DNA of 64,000 nucleotides from Tritrichomonas musculus (taxonomy: Eukaryota; Parabasalia; Tritrichomonadida; Tritrichomonadidae): the NCBI GenBank assembly GCA_039105265.1, contig JAPFFF010000002.1:62001-126000 (forward strand), given 5' to 3'. This document shows, piece by piece, positions 1 to 14,400 of the stretch (its first letter is position 1; the number at the start of each line of letters is the position of its first letter). The notes below the pieces were generated by a model, which did no database searches, was not told the origin of the DNA, and worked only from the letters and a program-made list of their open reading frames with translations. A program made the translations under genes and the position numbers.

Positions 1-171
1 ACAGTTTAACATCATTCGCAGTTTCACATCATTCACAGTTTAGCATCATTCGCAGTTTCACATCATTCACAGTTTAGCATCATTCGCAGTTTCACATCAT
101 TCACAGTTTAACATCATTCACAGTTTAACATCACTCGCAGTTTAACATCACTCGCAGTTTAACATCACTCG

Positions 172-426
172 CAGTTTAGCATCATTCGCAGTTTAACATC
201 ATTCGCAGTTTCACATCATTCACAGTTTAGCATCATTCGCAGTTTCACATCATTCACAGTTTCACATCATTCGCAGTTTAGCATCATTCACAGTTTAGCA
301 TCATTCGCAGTTTAACATCACTCGCAGTTTAACATCACTCGCAGTTTAACATCACTCGCAGTTTCACATCATTCACAGTTTCACATCATTCACAGTTTAG
401 CATCATTCGCAGTTTAACATCACTCG
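172..426 (+). repeat. 255-bp (15-unit) higher-order repeat
   Basis: Unit order is B-E-A-B-A-D-G-B, then C-C-C, then A-A-B-C. It is the short form of the 374-bp unit that follows, lacking the internal A-A-C-C-C-A-D. Corresponding copies begin at 1583, 7312 and 22442. The length difference of seven whole units indicates in-register gain or loss by unequal exchange. Confidence 0.85.
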
Positions 427-800
427 CAGTTTAGCATCATTCGCAGTTTAACATCATTCGCAGTTTCACATCATTCACAGTTTAGCATCATTCGCAGTTT
501 CACATCATTCACAGTTTCACATCATTCGCAGTTTCACATCATTCACAGTTTCACATCATTCACAGTTTAACATCACTCGCAGTTTAACATCACTCGCAGT
601 TTAACATCACTCGCAGTTTCACATCATTCACAGTTTCACATCATTCGCAGTTTAGCATCATTCACAGTTTAGCATCATTCGCAGTTTAACATCACTCGCA
701 GTTTAACATCACTCGCAGTTTAACATCACTCGCAGTTTCACATCATTCACAGTTTCACATCATTCACAGTTTAGCATCATTCGCAGTTTAACATCACTCG
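427..800 (+). repeat. 374-bp (22-unit) higher-order repeat
   Basis: Unit order is B-E-A-B-A-D-A-A, C-C-C, A-D-G-B, C-C-C, A-A-B-C. Copies with the same order lie at 1838-2211, 7567-7940, 21116-21489 and 22697-23070. The next unit (from 801) is a longer relative in which B-E is followed by three B-A dimers before D-A-A. The C-C-C triplets are the clearest marker of this HOR. Confidence 0.85.
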
Positions 801-1157
801 CAGTTTAGCATCATTCGCAGTTTAACATCATTCGCAGTTTAGCATCATTCGCAGTTTCACATCATTCACAGTTTAGCATCATTCGCAGTTTCACATCATT
901 CACAGTTTAGCATCATTCGCAGTTTCACATCATTCACAGTTTCACATCATTCGCAGTTTCACATCATTCACAGTTTCACATCATTCACAGTTTAACATCA
1001 CTCGCAGTTTAACATCACTCGCAGTTTAACATCACTCGCAGTTTCACATCATTCACAGTTTCACATCATTCGCAGTTTAGCATCATTCACAGTTTAGCAT
1101 CATTCGCAGTTTAACATCACTCGCAGTTTAACATCACTCGCAGTTTAACATCACTCG

Positions 1158-4100
1158 CAGTTTCACATCATTCACAGTTTAGCATCATTCGCAGTTTCAC
1201 ATCATTCACAGTTTAGCATCATTCGCAGTTTAACATCATTCACAGTTTCACATCATTCGCAGTTTCACATCATTCGCAGTTTCACATCATTCACAGTTTA
1301 GCATCATTCGCAGTTTAACATCACTCGCAGTTTAGCATCATTCGCAGTTTCACATCATTCGCAGTTTAACATCACTCGCAGTTTAGCATCATTCGCAGTT
1401 TCACATCATTCACAGTTTAGCATCATTCGCAGTTTCACATCATTCACAGTTTAGCATCATTCACAGTTTAGCATCATTCACAGTTTAGCATCATTCACAG
1501 TTTAGCATCATTCGCAGTTTAACATCACTCGCAGTTTAGCATCATTCACAGTTTAGCATCATTCGCAGTTTAACATCACTCGCAGTTTAGCATCATTCGC
1601 AGTTTAACATCATTCGCAGTTTCACATCATTCACAGTTTAGCATCATTCGCAGTTTCACATCATTCACAGTTTCACATCATTCGCAGTTTAGCATCATTC
1701 ACAGTTTAGCATCATTCGCAGTTTAACATCACTCGCAGTTTAACATCACTCGCAGTTTAACATCACTCGCAGTTTCACATCATTCACAGTTTCACATCAT
1801 TCACAGTTTAGCATCATTCGCAGTTTAACATCACTCGCAGTTTAGCATCATTCGCAGTTTAACATCATTCGCAGTTTCACATCATTCACAGTTTAGCATC
1901 ATTCGCAGTTTCACATCATTCACAGTTTCACATCATTCGCAGTTTCACATCATTCACAGTTTCACATCATTCACAGTTTAACATCACTCGCAGTTTAACA
2001 TCACTCGCAGTTTAACATCACTCGCAGTTTCACATCATTCACAGTTTCACATCATTCGCAGTTTAGCATCATTCACAGTTTAGCATCATTCGCAGTTTAA
2101 CATCACTCGCAGTTTAACATCACTCGCAGTTTAACATCACTCGCAGTTTCACATCATTCACAGTTTCACATCATTCACAGTTTAGCATCATTCGCAGTTT
2201 AACATCACTCGCAGTTTAGCATCATTCGCAGTTTAACATCATTCGCAGTTTAGCATCATTCGCAGTTTCACATCATTCACAGTTTAGCATCATTCGCAGT
2301 TTCACATCATTCACAGTTTAGCATCATTCGCAGTTTCACATCATTCACAGTTTCACATCATTCGCAGTTTCACATCATTCACAGTTTCACATCATTCACA
2401 GTTTAACATCACTCGCAGTTTAACATCACTCGCAGTTTAACATCACTCGCAGTTTCACATCATTCACAGTTTCACATCATTCGCAGTTTAGCATCATTCA
2501 CAGTTTAGCATCATTCGCAGTTTAACATCACTCGCAGTTTAACATCACTCGCAGTTTAACATCACTCGCAGTTTCACATCATTCACAGTTTCACATCATT
2601 CACAGTTTAGCATCATTCGCAGTTTAACATCACTCGCAGTTTAACATCATTCGCAGTTTCACATCATTCACAGTTTAGCATCATTCGCAGTTTAACATCA
2701 CTCGCAGTTTAGCATCATTCGCAGTTTCACATCATTCACAGTTTAGCATCATTCGCAGTTTCACATCATTCACAGTTTAGCATCATTCGCAGTTTCACAT
2801 CATTCACAGTTTAGCATCATTCGCAGTTTCACATCATTCACAGTTTAGCATCATTCGCAGTTTCACATCATTCACAGTTTAACATCATTCACAGTTTAAC
2901 ATCATTCACAGTTTCACATCATTCGCAGTTTCACATCATTCACAGTTTAGCATCATTCGCAGTTTCACATCATTCACAGTTTAGCATCATTCGCAGTTTC
3001 ACATCATTCACAGTTTAGCATCATTCGCAGTTTCACATCACTCGCAGTTTAACATCACTCGCAGTTTCACATCATTCACAGTTTCACATCATTCGCAGTT
3101 TAGCATCATTCACAGTTTAGCATCATTCGCAGTTTAACATCACTCGCAGTTTAACATCACTCGCAGTTTAACATCACTCGCAGTTTCACATCATTCACAG
3201 TTTCACATCATTCACAGTTTAGCATCATTCGCAGTTTAACATCACTCGCAGTTTAACATCATTCGCAGTTTCACATCATTCACAGTTTAGCATCATTCGC
3301 AGTTTAACATCACTCGCAGTTTAGCATCATTCGCAGTTTCACATCATTCACAGTTTAGCATCATTCGCAGTTTCACATCATTCACAGTTTAGCATCATTC
3401 GCAGTTTAGCATCATTCACAGTTTAGCATCATTCGCAGTTTAACATCACTCGCAGTTTAGCATCATTCGCAGTTTAACATCATTCGCAGTTTCACATCAT
3501 TCACAGTTTAGCATCATTCGCAGTTTCACATCATTCACAGTTTCACATCATTCGCAGTTTAGCATCATTCACAGTTTAGCATCATTCGCAGTTTAACATC
3601 ACTCGCAGTTTAACATCACTCGCAGTTTAACATCACTCGCAGTTTCACATCATTCACAGTTTCACATCATTCACAGTTTAGCATCATTCGCAGTTTAACA
3701 TCACTCGCAGTTTAGCATCATTCGCAGTTTAACATCATTCGCAGTTTCACATCATTCACAGTTTAGCATCATTCGCAGTTTCACATCATTCACAGTTTCA
3801 CATCATTCGCAGTTTCACATCATTCACAGTTTCACATCATTCACAGTTTAACATCACTCGCAGTTTAACATCACTCGCAGTTTAACATCACTCGCAGTTT
3901 CACATCATTCACAGTTTCACATCATTCACAGTTTAGCATCATTCGCAGTTTAACATCATTCACAGTTTAGCATCATTCGCAGTTTCACATCATTCACAGT
4001 TTAGCATCATTCGCAGTTTAGCATCATTCGCAGTTTCACATCATTCGCAGTTTCACATCATTCACAGTTTCACATCATTCACAGTTTAACATCACTCGCA

Positions 4101-5645
4101 GTTTAACATCACTCGCAGTTTAACATCACTCGCAGTTTCACATCATTCACAGTTTCACATCATTCACAGTTTAGCATCATTCGCAGTTTAACATCACTCG
4201 CAGTTTAGCATCATTCGCAGTTTAACATCATTCGCAGTTTCACATCATTCGCAGTTTCACATCATTCACAGTTTCACATCATTCACAGTTTAGCATCATT
4301 CGCAGTTTAACATCATTCGCAGTTTCACATCATTCGCAGTTTCACATCATTCACAGTTTAGCATCATTCGCAGTTTCACATCATTCACAGTTTAACATCA
4401 TTCGCAGTTTCACATCATTCACAGTTTAGCATCATTCGCAGTTTAGCATCATTCACAGTTTAACATCATTCACAGTTTAACATCATTCGCAGTTTCACAT
4501 CATTCACAGTTTAGCATCATTCGCAGTTTCACATCATTCACAGTTTAGCATCATTCGCAGTTTCACATCATTCACAGTTTCACATCATTCGCAGTTTCAC
4601 ATCATTCACAGTTTCACATCATTCGCAGTTTAACATCATTCGCAGTTTAACATCACTCGCAGTTTAACATCACTCGCAGTTTAACATCACTCGCAGTTTC
4701 ACATCATTCGCAGTTTCACATCATTCACAGTTTAGCATCATTCGCAGTTTCACATCATTCACAGTTTAGCATCATTCGCAGTTTCACATCATTCACAGTT
4801 TAGCATCATTCGCAGTTTCACATCATTCACAGTTTCACATCATTCGCAGTTTCACATCATTCACAGTTTCACATCATTCACAGTTTAACATCACTCGCAG
4901 TTTAACATCACTCGCAGTTTAACATCACTCGCAGTTTCACATCATTCGCAGTTTCACATCATTCACAGTTTCACATCATTCGCAGTTTAGCATCATTCGC
5001 AGTTTCACATCATTCACAGTTTAGCATCATTCGCAGTTTCACATCATTCACAGTTTAGCATCATTCGCAGTTTCACATCATTCACAGTTTAGCATCATTC
5101 GCAGTTTCACATCATTCACAGTTTAGCATCATTCACAGTTTCACATCATTCACAGTTTCACATCATTCGCAGTTTCACATCATTCACAGTTTCACATCAT
5201 TCGCAGTTTCACATCATTCACAGTTTCACATCATTCACAGTTTCACATCATTCACAGTTTAGCATCATTCGCAGTTTCACATCATTCACAGTTTAGCATC
5301 ATTCGCAGTTTCACATCATTCACAGTTTCACATCATTCGCAGTTTCACATCATTCACAGTTTCACATCATTCACAGTTTCACATCATTCACAGTTTAGCA
5401 TCATTCGCAGTTTCACATCATTCACAGTTTAACATCATTCGCAGTTTCACATCATTCACAGTTTAGCATCATTCGCAGTTTAGCATCATTCACAGTTTAA
5501 CATCATTCACAGTTTAACATCATTCGCAGTTTCACATCATTCACAGTTTAGCATCATTCGCAGTTTCACATCATTCACAGTTTAGCATCATTCGCAGTTT
5601 CACATCATTCACAGTTTCACATCATTCGCAGTTTCACATCATTCA
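1158..5645 (+). repeat. 4,488-bp block, copy 1 of 3
   Basis: These 264 units match 6887-11374 at an offset of exactly 5,729 bp (17 x 337). Landmarks agree throughout: F at 1226/6955, three successive G units at 1447/7176, F-F at 2875/8604, F at 3946/9675 and G at 5119/10848. Flanks differ: C precedes this copy and E precedes the second; after the block this copy continues with B and the other with A then C-C-C. Identity was checked by unit order and landmarks. Confidence 0.85.
1447..1514 (+). repeat. G-G-G-B landmark run
   Basis: Three consecutive G units followed by B and C. The run is repeated at 7176-7243 and 22136-22203 and anchors the three-way alignment of this block. Confidence 0.9.
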
Positions 5646-7073
5646 CAGTTTAGCATCATTCGCAGTTTCACATCATTCACAGTTTAGCATCATTCGCAGT
5701 TTCACATCATTCACAGTTTAGCATCATTCGCAGTTTCACATCATTCACAGTTTAGCATCATTCGCAGTTTCACATCATTCACAGTTTAGCATCATTCGCA
5801 GTTTCACATCATTCACAGTTTAACATCATTCGCAGTTTCACATCATTCACAGTTTAGCATCATTCGCAGTTTCACATCATTCACAGTTTAGCATCATTCG
5901 CAGTTTCACATCATTCACAGTTTAGCATCATTCGCAGTTTCACATCATTCGCAGTTTCACATCATTCACAGTTTAGCATCATTCGCAGTTTAACATCACT
6001 CGCAGTTTAGCATCATTCGCAGTTTCACATCATTCACAGTTTAGCATCATTCGCAGTTTAACATCACTCGCAGTTTAGCATCATTCGCAGTTTAACATCA
6101 TTCGCAGTTTCACATCATTCACAGTTTAGCATCATTCGCAGTTTCACATCATTCACAGTTTAACATCATTCGCAGTTTCACATCATTCACAGTTTAGCAT
6201 CATTCGCAGTTTCACATCATTCACAGTTTAGCATCATTCGCAGTTTCACATCATTCACAGTTTAGCATCATTCGCAGTTTCACATCATTCACAGTTTAAC
6301 ATCATTCGCAGTTTCACATCATTCACAGTTTAGCATCATTCGCAGTTTCACATCATTCACAGTTTAGCATCATTCGCAGTTTCACATCATTCACAGTTTA
6401 GCATCATTCGCAGTTTCACATCATTCACAGTTTAGCATCATTCGCAGTTTCACATCATTCACAGTTTAACATCATTCGCAGTTTCACATCATTCACAGTT
6501 TAGCATCATTCGCAGTTTCACATCATTCGCAGTTTCACATCATTCACAGTTTAGCATCATTCGCAGTTTCACATCATTCACAGTTTAGCATCATTCGCAG
6601 TTTCACATCATTCACAGTTTAGCATCATTCGCAGTTTAACATCACTCGCAGTTTAGCATCATTCGCAGTTTAACATCATTCGCAGTTTCACATCATTCAC
6701 AGTTTAGCATCATTCGCAGTTTCACATCATTCACAGTTTAACATCATTCGCAGTTTCACATCATTCACAGTTTAGCATCATTCGCAGTTTCACATCATTC
6801 ACAGTTTAGCATCATTCGCAGTTTCACATCATTCACAGTTTAGCATCATTCGCAGTTTCACATCATTCACAGTTTAACATCATTCGCAGTTTCACATCAT
6901 TCACAGTTTAGCATCATTCGCAGTTTCACATCATTCACAGTTTAGCATCATTCGCAGTTTAACATCATTCACAGTTTCACATCATTCGCAGTTTCACATC
7001 ATTCGCAGTTTCACATCATTCACAGTTTAGCATCATTCGCAGTTTAACATCACTCGCAGTTTAGCATCATTCG
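5646..7073 (+). repeat. A-B dimer spacer, copied at 12225-13652
   Basis: This stretch of 84 units is mostly alternating B-A dimers punctuated by E, ending F-D-D-A-B-C-B. It matches 12225-13652 at an offset of 6,579 bp (17 x 387), with E landmarks at 5816/12395, 6292/12871, 6462/13041 and 6666/13245 and F at 6955/13534. I noted one unit that differs (A here, C there, just after D-A-B). It overlaps the left part of block copy 2, so the two block copies are joined through sequence of this kind. Confidence 0.8.
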
Positions 7074-10000
7074 CAGTTTCACATCATTCGCAGTTTAACA
7101 TCACTCGCAGTTTAGCATCATTCGCAGTTTCACATCATTCACAGTTTAGCATCATTCGCAGTTTCACATCATTCACAGTTTAGCATCATTCACAGTTTAG
7201 CATCATTCACAGTTTAGCATCATTCACAGTTTAGCATCATTCGCAGTTTAACATCACTCGCAGTTTAGCATCATTCACAGTTTAGCATCATTCGCAGTTT
7301 AACATCACTCGCAGTTTAGCATCATTCGCAGTTTAACATCATTCGCAGTTTCACATCATTCACAGTTTAGCATCATTCGCAGTTTCACATCATTCACAGT
7401 TTCACATCATTCGCAGTTTAGCATCATTCACAGTTTAGCATCATTCGCAGTTTAACATCACTCGCAGTTTAACATCACTCGCAGTTTAACATCACTCGCA
7501 GTTTCACATCATTCACAGTTTCACATCATTCACAGTTTAGCATCATTCGCAGTTTAACATCACTCGCAGTTTAGCATCATTCGCAGTTTAACATCATTCG
7601 CAGTTTCACATCATTCACAGTTTAGCATCATTCGCAGTTTCACATCATTCACAGTTTCACATCATTCGCAGTTTCACATCATTCACAGTTTCACATCATT
7701 CACAGTTTAACATCACTCGCAGTTTAACATCACTCGCAGTTTAACATCACTCGCAGTTTCACATCATTCACAGTTTCACATCATTCGCAGTTTAGCATCA
7801 TTCACAGTTTAGCATCATTCGCAGTTTAACATCACTCGCAGTTTAACATCACTCGCAGTTTAACATCACTCGCAGTTTCACATCATTCACAGTTTCACAT
7901 CATTCACAGTTTAGCATCATTCGCAGTTTAACATCACTCGCAGTTTAGCATCATTCGCAGTTTAACATCATTCGCAGTTTAGCATCATTCGCAGTTTCAC
8001 ATCATTCACAGTTTAGCATCATTCGCAGTTTCACATCATTCACAGTTTAGCATCATTCGCAGTTTCACATCATTCACAGTTTCACATCATTCGCAGTTTC
8101 ACATCATTCACAGTTTCACATCATTCACAGTTTAACATCACTCGCAGTTTAACATCACTCGCAGTTTAACATCACTCGCAGTTTCACATCATTCACAGTT
8201 TCACATCATTCGCAGTTTAGCATCATTCACAGTTTAGCATCATTCGCAGTTTAACATCACTCGCAGTTTAACATCACTCGCAGTTTAACATCACTCGCAG
8301 TTTCACATCATTCACAGTTTCACATCATTCACAGTTTAGCATCATTCGCAGTTTAACATCACTCGCAGTTTAACATCATTCGCAGTTTCACATCATTCAC
8401 AGTTTAGCATCATTCGCAGTTTAACATCACTCGCAGTTTAGCATCATTCGCAGTTTCACATCATTCACAGTTTAGCATCATTCGCAGTTTCACATCATTC
8501 ACAGTTTAGCATCATTCGCAGTTTCACATCATTCACAGTTTAGCATCATTCGCAGTTTCACATCATTCACAGTTTAGCATCATTCGCAGTTTCACATCAT
8601 TCACAGTTTAACATCATTCACAGTTTAACATCATTCACAGTTTCACATCATTCGCAGTTTCACATCATTCACAGTTTAGCATCATTCGCAGTTTCACATC
8701 ATTCACAGTTTAGCATCATTCGCAGTTTCACATCATTCACAGTTTAGCATCATTCGCAGTTTCACATCACTCGCAGTTTAACATCACTCGCAGTTTCACA
8801 TCATTCACAGTTTCACATCATTCGCAGTTTAGCATCATTCACAGTTTAGCATCATTCGCAGTTTAACATCACTCGCAGTTTAACATCACTCGCAGTTTAA
8901 CATCACTCGCAGTTTCACATCATTCACAGTTTCACATCATTCACAGTTTAGCATCATTCGCAGTTTAACATCACTCGCAGTTTAACATCATTCGCAGTTT
9001 CACATCATTCACAGTTTAGCATCATTCGCAGTTTAACATCACTCGCAGTTTAGCATCATTCGCAGTTTCACATCATTCACAGTTTAGCATCATTCGCAGT
9101 TTCACATCATTCACAGTTTAGCATCATTCGCAGTTTAGCATCATTCACAGTTTAGCATCATTCGCAGTTTAACATCACTCGCAGTTTAGCATCATTCGCA
9201 GTTTAACATCATTCGCAGTTTCACATCATTCACAGTTTAGCATCATTCGCAGTTTCACATCATTCACAGTTTCACATCATTCGCAGTTTAGCATCATTCA
9301 CAGTTTAGCATCATTCGCAGTTTAACATCACTCGCAGTTTAACATCACTCGCAGTTTAACATCACTCGCAGTTTCACATCATTCACAGTTTCACATCATT
9401 CACAGTTTAGCATCATTCGCAGTTTAACATCACTCGCAGTTTAGCATCATTCGCAGTTTAACATCATTCGCAGTTTCACATCATTCACAGTTTAGCATCA
9501 TTCGCAGTTTCACATCATTCACAGTTTCACATCATTCGCAGTTTCACATCATTCACAGTTTCACATCATTCACAGTTTAACATCACTCGCAGTTTAACAT
9601 CACTCGCAGTTTAACATCACTCGCAGTTTCACATCATTCACAGTTTCACATCATTCACAGTTTAGCATCATTCGCAGTTTAACATCATTCACAGTTTAGC
9701 ATCATTCGCAGTTTCACATCATTCACAGTTTAGCATCATTCGCAGTTTAGCATCATTCGCAGTTTCACATCATTCGCAGTTTCACATCATTCACAGTTTC
9801 ACATCATTCACAGTTTAACATCACTCGCAGTTTAACATCACTCGCAGTTTAACATCACTCGCAGTTTCACATCATTCACAGTTTCACATCATTCACAGTT
9901 TAGCATCATTCGCAGTTTAACATCACTCGCAGTTTAGCATCATTCGCAGTTTAACATCATTCGCAGTTTCACATCATTCGCAGTTTCACATCATTCACAG

Positions 10001-11374
10001 TTTCACATCATTCACAGTTTAGCATCATTCGCAGTTTAACATCATTCGCAGTTTCACATCATTCGCAGTTTCACATCATTCACAGTTTAGCATCATTCGC
10101 AGTTTCACATCATTCACAGTTTAACATCATTCGCAGTTTCACATCATTCACAGTTTAGCATCATTCGCAGTTTAGCATCATTCACAGTTTAACATCATTC
10201 ACAGTTTAACATCATTCGCAGTTTCACATCATTCACAGTTTAGCATCATTCGCAGTTTCACATCATTCACAGTTTAGCATCATTCGCAGTTTCACATCAT
10301 TCACAGTTTCACATCATTCGCAGTTTCACATCATTCACAGTTTCACATCATTCGCAGTTTAACATCATTCGCAGTTTAACATCACTCGCAGTTTAACATC
10401 ACTCGCAGTTTAACATCACTCGCAGTTTCACATCATTCGCAGTTTCACATCATTCACAGTTTAGCATCATTCGCAGTTTCACATCATTCACAGTTTAGCA
10501 TCATTCGCAGTTTCACATCATTCACAGTTTAGCATCATTCGCAGTTTCACATCATTCACAGTTTCACATCATTCGCAGTTTCACATCATTCACAGTTTCA
10601 CATCATTCACAGTTTAACATCACTCGCAGTTTAACATCACTCGCAGTTTAACATCACTCGCAGTTTCACATCATTCGCAGTTTCACATCATTCACAGTTT
10701 CACATCATTCGCAGTTTAGCATCATTCGCAGTTTCACATCATTCACAGTTTAGCATCATTCGCAGTTTCACATCATTCACAGTTTAGCATCATTCGCAGT
10801 TTCACATCATTCACAGTTTAGCATCATTCGCAGTTTCACATCATTCACAGTTTAGCATCATTCACAGTTTCACATCATTCACAGTTTCACATCATTCGCA
10901 GTTTCACATCATTCACAGTTTCACATCATTCGCAGTTTCACATCATTCACAGTTTCACATCATTCACAGTTTCACATCATTCACAGTTTAGCATCATTCG
11001 CAGTTTCACATCATTCACAGTTTAGCATCATTCGCAGTTTCACATCATTCACAGTTTCACATCATTCGCAGTTTCACATCATTCACAGTTTCACATCATT
11101 CACAGTTTCACATCATTCACAGTTTAGCATCATTCGCAGTTTCACATCATTCACAGTTTAACATCATTCGCAGTTTCACATCATTCACAGTTTAGCATCA
11201 TTCGCAGTTTAGCATCATTCACAGTTTAACATCATTCACAGTTTAACATCATTCGCAGTTTCACATCATTCACAGTTTAGCATCATTCGCAGTTTCACAT
11301 CATTCACAGTTTAGCATCATTCGCAGTTTCACATCATTCACAGTTTCACATCATTCGCAGTTTCACATCATTCA
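6887..11374 (+). repeat. 4,488-bp block, copy 2 of 3
   Basis: This is the second copy of 1158-5645, offset 5,729 bp. It runs straight into 11375-16814, and together they form the roughly 10-kb superrepeat copied at 21847-32250. Confidence 0.85.
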
Positions 11375-11493
11375 CAGTTTCACATCATTCACAGTTTAAC
11401 ATCACTCGCAGTTTAACATCACTCGCAGTTTAACATCACTCGCAGTTTCACATCATTCGCAGTTTCACATCATTCACAGTTTCACATCATTCG

Positions 11494-14400
11494 CAGTTTC
11501 ACATCATTCACAGTTTAGCATCATTCGCAGTTTCACATCATTCACAGTTTCACATCATTCACAGTTTAGCATCATTCGCAGTTTCACATCATTCACAGTT
11601 TAGCATCATTCGCAGTTTCACATCATTCACAGTTTCACATCATTCGCAGTTTCACATCATTCACAGTTTCACATCATTCGCAGTTTCACATCATTCACAG
11701 TTTAGCATCATTCGCAGTTTCACATCATTCACAGTTTCACATCATTCACAGTTTCACATCATTCACAGTTTCACATCATTCACAGTTTAGCATCATTCGC
11801 AGTTTCACATCATTCACAGTTTAGCATCATTCGCAGTTTCACATCATTCACAGTTTCACATCATTCGCAGTTTCACATCATTCACAGTTTCACATCACTC
11901 GCAGTTTCACATCATTCACAGTTTAGCATCATTCGCAGTTTCACATCATTCACAGTTTAGCATCATTCGCAGTTTCACATCATTCACAGTTTAGCATCAT
12001 TCGCAGTTTCACATCATTCACAGTTTAACATCATTCGCAGTTTCACATCATTCACAGTTTAGCATCATTCGCAGTTTCACATCATTCACAGTTTAGCATC
12101 ATTCGCAGTTTCACATCATTCACAGTTTAGCATCATTCGCAGTTTCACATCATTCACAGTTTAGCATCATTCGCAGTTTCACATCATTCACAGTTTAGCA
12201 TCATTCGCAGTTTCACATCATTCACAGTTTAGCATCATTCGCAGTTTCACATCATTCACAGTTTAGCATCATTCGCAGTTTCACATCATTCACAGTTTAG
12301 CATCATTCGCAGTTTCACATCATTCACAGTTTAGCATCATTCGCAGTTTCACATCATTCACAGTTTAGCATCATTCGCAGTTTCACATCATTCACAGTTT
12401 AACATCATTCGCAGTTTCACATCATTCACAGTTTAGCATCATTCGCAGTTTCACATCATTCACAGTTTAGCATCATTCGCAGTTTCACATCATTCACAGT
12501 TTAGCATCATTCGCAGTTTCACATCATTCGCAGTTTCACATCATTCACAGTTTAGCATCATTCGCAGTTTAACATCACTCGCAGTTTAGCATCATTCGCA
12601 GTTTCACATCATTCACAGTTTAGCATCATTCGCAGTTTAACATCACTCGCAGTTTAGCATCATTCGCAGTTTAACATCATTCGCAGTTTCACATCATTCA
12701 CAGTTTAGCATCATTCGCAGTTTCACATCATTCACAGTTTAACATCATTCGCAGTTTCACATCATTCACAGTTTAGCATCATTCGCAGTTTCACATCATT
12801 CACAGTTTAGCATCATTCGCAGTTTCACATCATTCACAGTTTAGCATCATTCGCAGTTTCACATCATTCACAGTTTAACATCATTCGCAGTTTCACATCA
12901 TTCACAGTTTAGCATCATTCGCAGTTTCACATCATTCACAGTTTAGCATCATTCGCAGTTTCACATCATTCACAGTTTAGCATCATTCGCAGTTTCACAT
13001 CATTCACAGTTTAGCATCATTCGCAGTTTCACATCATTCACAGTTTAACATCATTCGCAGTTTCACATCATTCACAGTTTAGCATCATTCGCAGTTTCAC
13101 ATCATTCGCAGTTTCACATCATTCACAGTTTAGCATCATTCGCAGTTTAACATCACTCGCAGTTTAGCATCATTCGCAGTTTCACATCATTCACAGTTTA
13201 GCATCATTCGCAGTTTAACATCACTCGCAGTTTAGCATCATTCGCAGTTTAACATCATTCGCAGTTTCACATCATTCACAGTTTAGCATCATTCGCAGTT
13301 TCACATCATTCACAGTTTAACATCATTCGCAGTTTCACATCATTCACAGTTTAGCATCATTCGCAGTTTCACATCATTCACAGTTTAGCATCATTCGCAG
13401 TTTCACATCATTCACAGTTTAGCATCATTCGCAGTTTCACATCATTCACAGTTTAACATCATTCGCAGTTTCACATCATTCACAGTTTAGCATCATTCGC
13501 AGTTTCACATCATTCACAGTTTAGCATCATTCGCAGTTTAACATCATTCACAGTTTCACATCATTCGCAGTTTCACATCATTCGCAGTTTCACATCATTC
13601 ACAGTTTAGCATCATTCGCAGTTTAACATCACTCGCAGTTTAGCATCATTCGCAGTTTCACATCATTCACAGTTTAGCATCATTCGCAGTTTAACATCAC
13701 TCGCAGTTTCACATCATTCACAGTTTAACATCACTCGCAGTTTAACATCACTCGCAGTTTAACATCACTCGCAGTTTCACATCATTTACAGTTTCACATC
13801 ATTCACAGTTTAGCATCACTCGCAGTTTAGCATCACTCGCAGTTTAGCATCACTCGCAGTTTCACATCATTCACAGTTTAGCATCATTCGCAGTTTCACA
13901 TCATTCACAGTTTCACATCATTCGCAGTTTCACATCATTCACAGTTTCACATCATTCACAGTTTAACATCACTCGCAGTTTAACATCACTCGCAGTTTAA
14001 CATCACTCGCAGTTTCACATCATTTACAGTTTCACATCATTCACAGTTTAGCATCACTCGCAGTTTAGCATCACTCGCAGTTTAGCATCACTCGCAGTTT
14101 CACATCATTCACAGTTTCACATCATTCACAGTTTAGCATCATTCGTAGTTTCACATCATTCACAGTTTCACATCATTCGCAGTTTCACATCATTCACAGT
14201 TTCACATCATTCACAGTTTAACATCACTCGCAGTTTAACATCACTCGCAGTTTAACATCACTCGCAGTTTCACATCATTCACAGTTTCACATCATTCACA
14301 GTTTAGCATCATTCGCAGTTTAACATCACTCGCAGTTTAGCATCATTCGCAGTTTCACATCATTCACAGTTTAGCATCATTCGCAGTTTAGCATCATTCA

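Larger units (their letters stand above)
1..1157 (+). repeat. Array start: HOR segment, repeated at 20690-21846
   Basis: The window opens one base before a unit boundary, inside the array. After E-A-B-A-B-A-F and C-C-C come three successive higher-order units beginning B-E (from 172, 427 and 801). Landmark units (F at 104, C at 121, E at 189) recur 20,689 bp downstream (17 x 1,217), in unit order from the first base. A second partial match, 172-1174 against 1583-2585, is offset by 1,411 bp (17 x 83). No gene is present. Confidence 0.85.
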
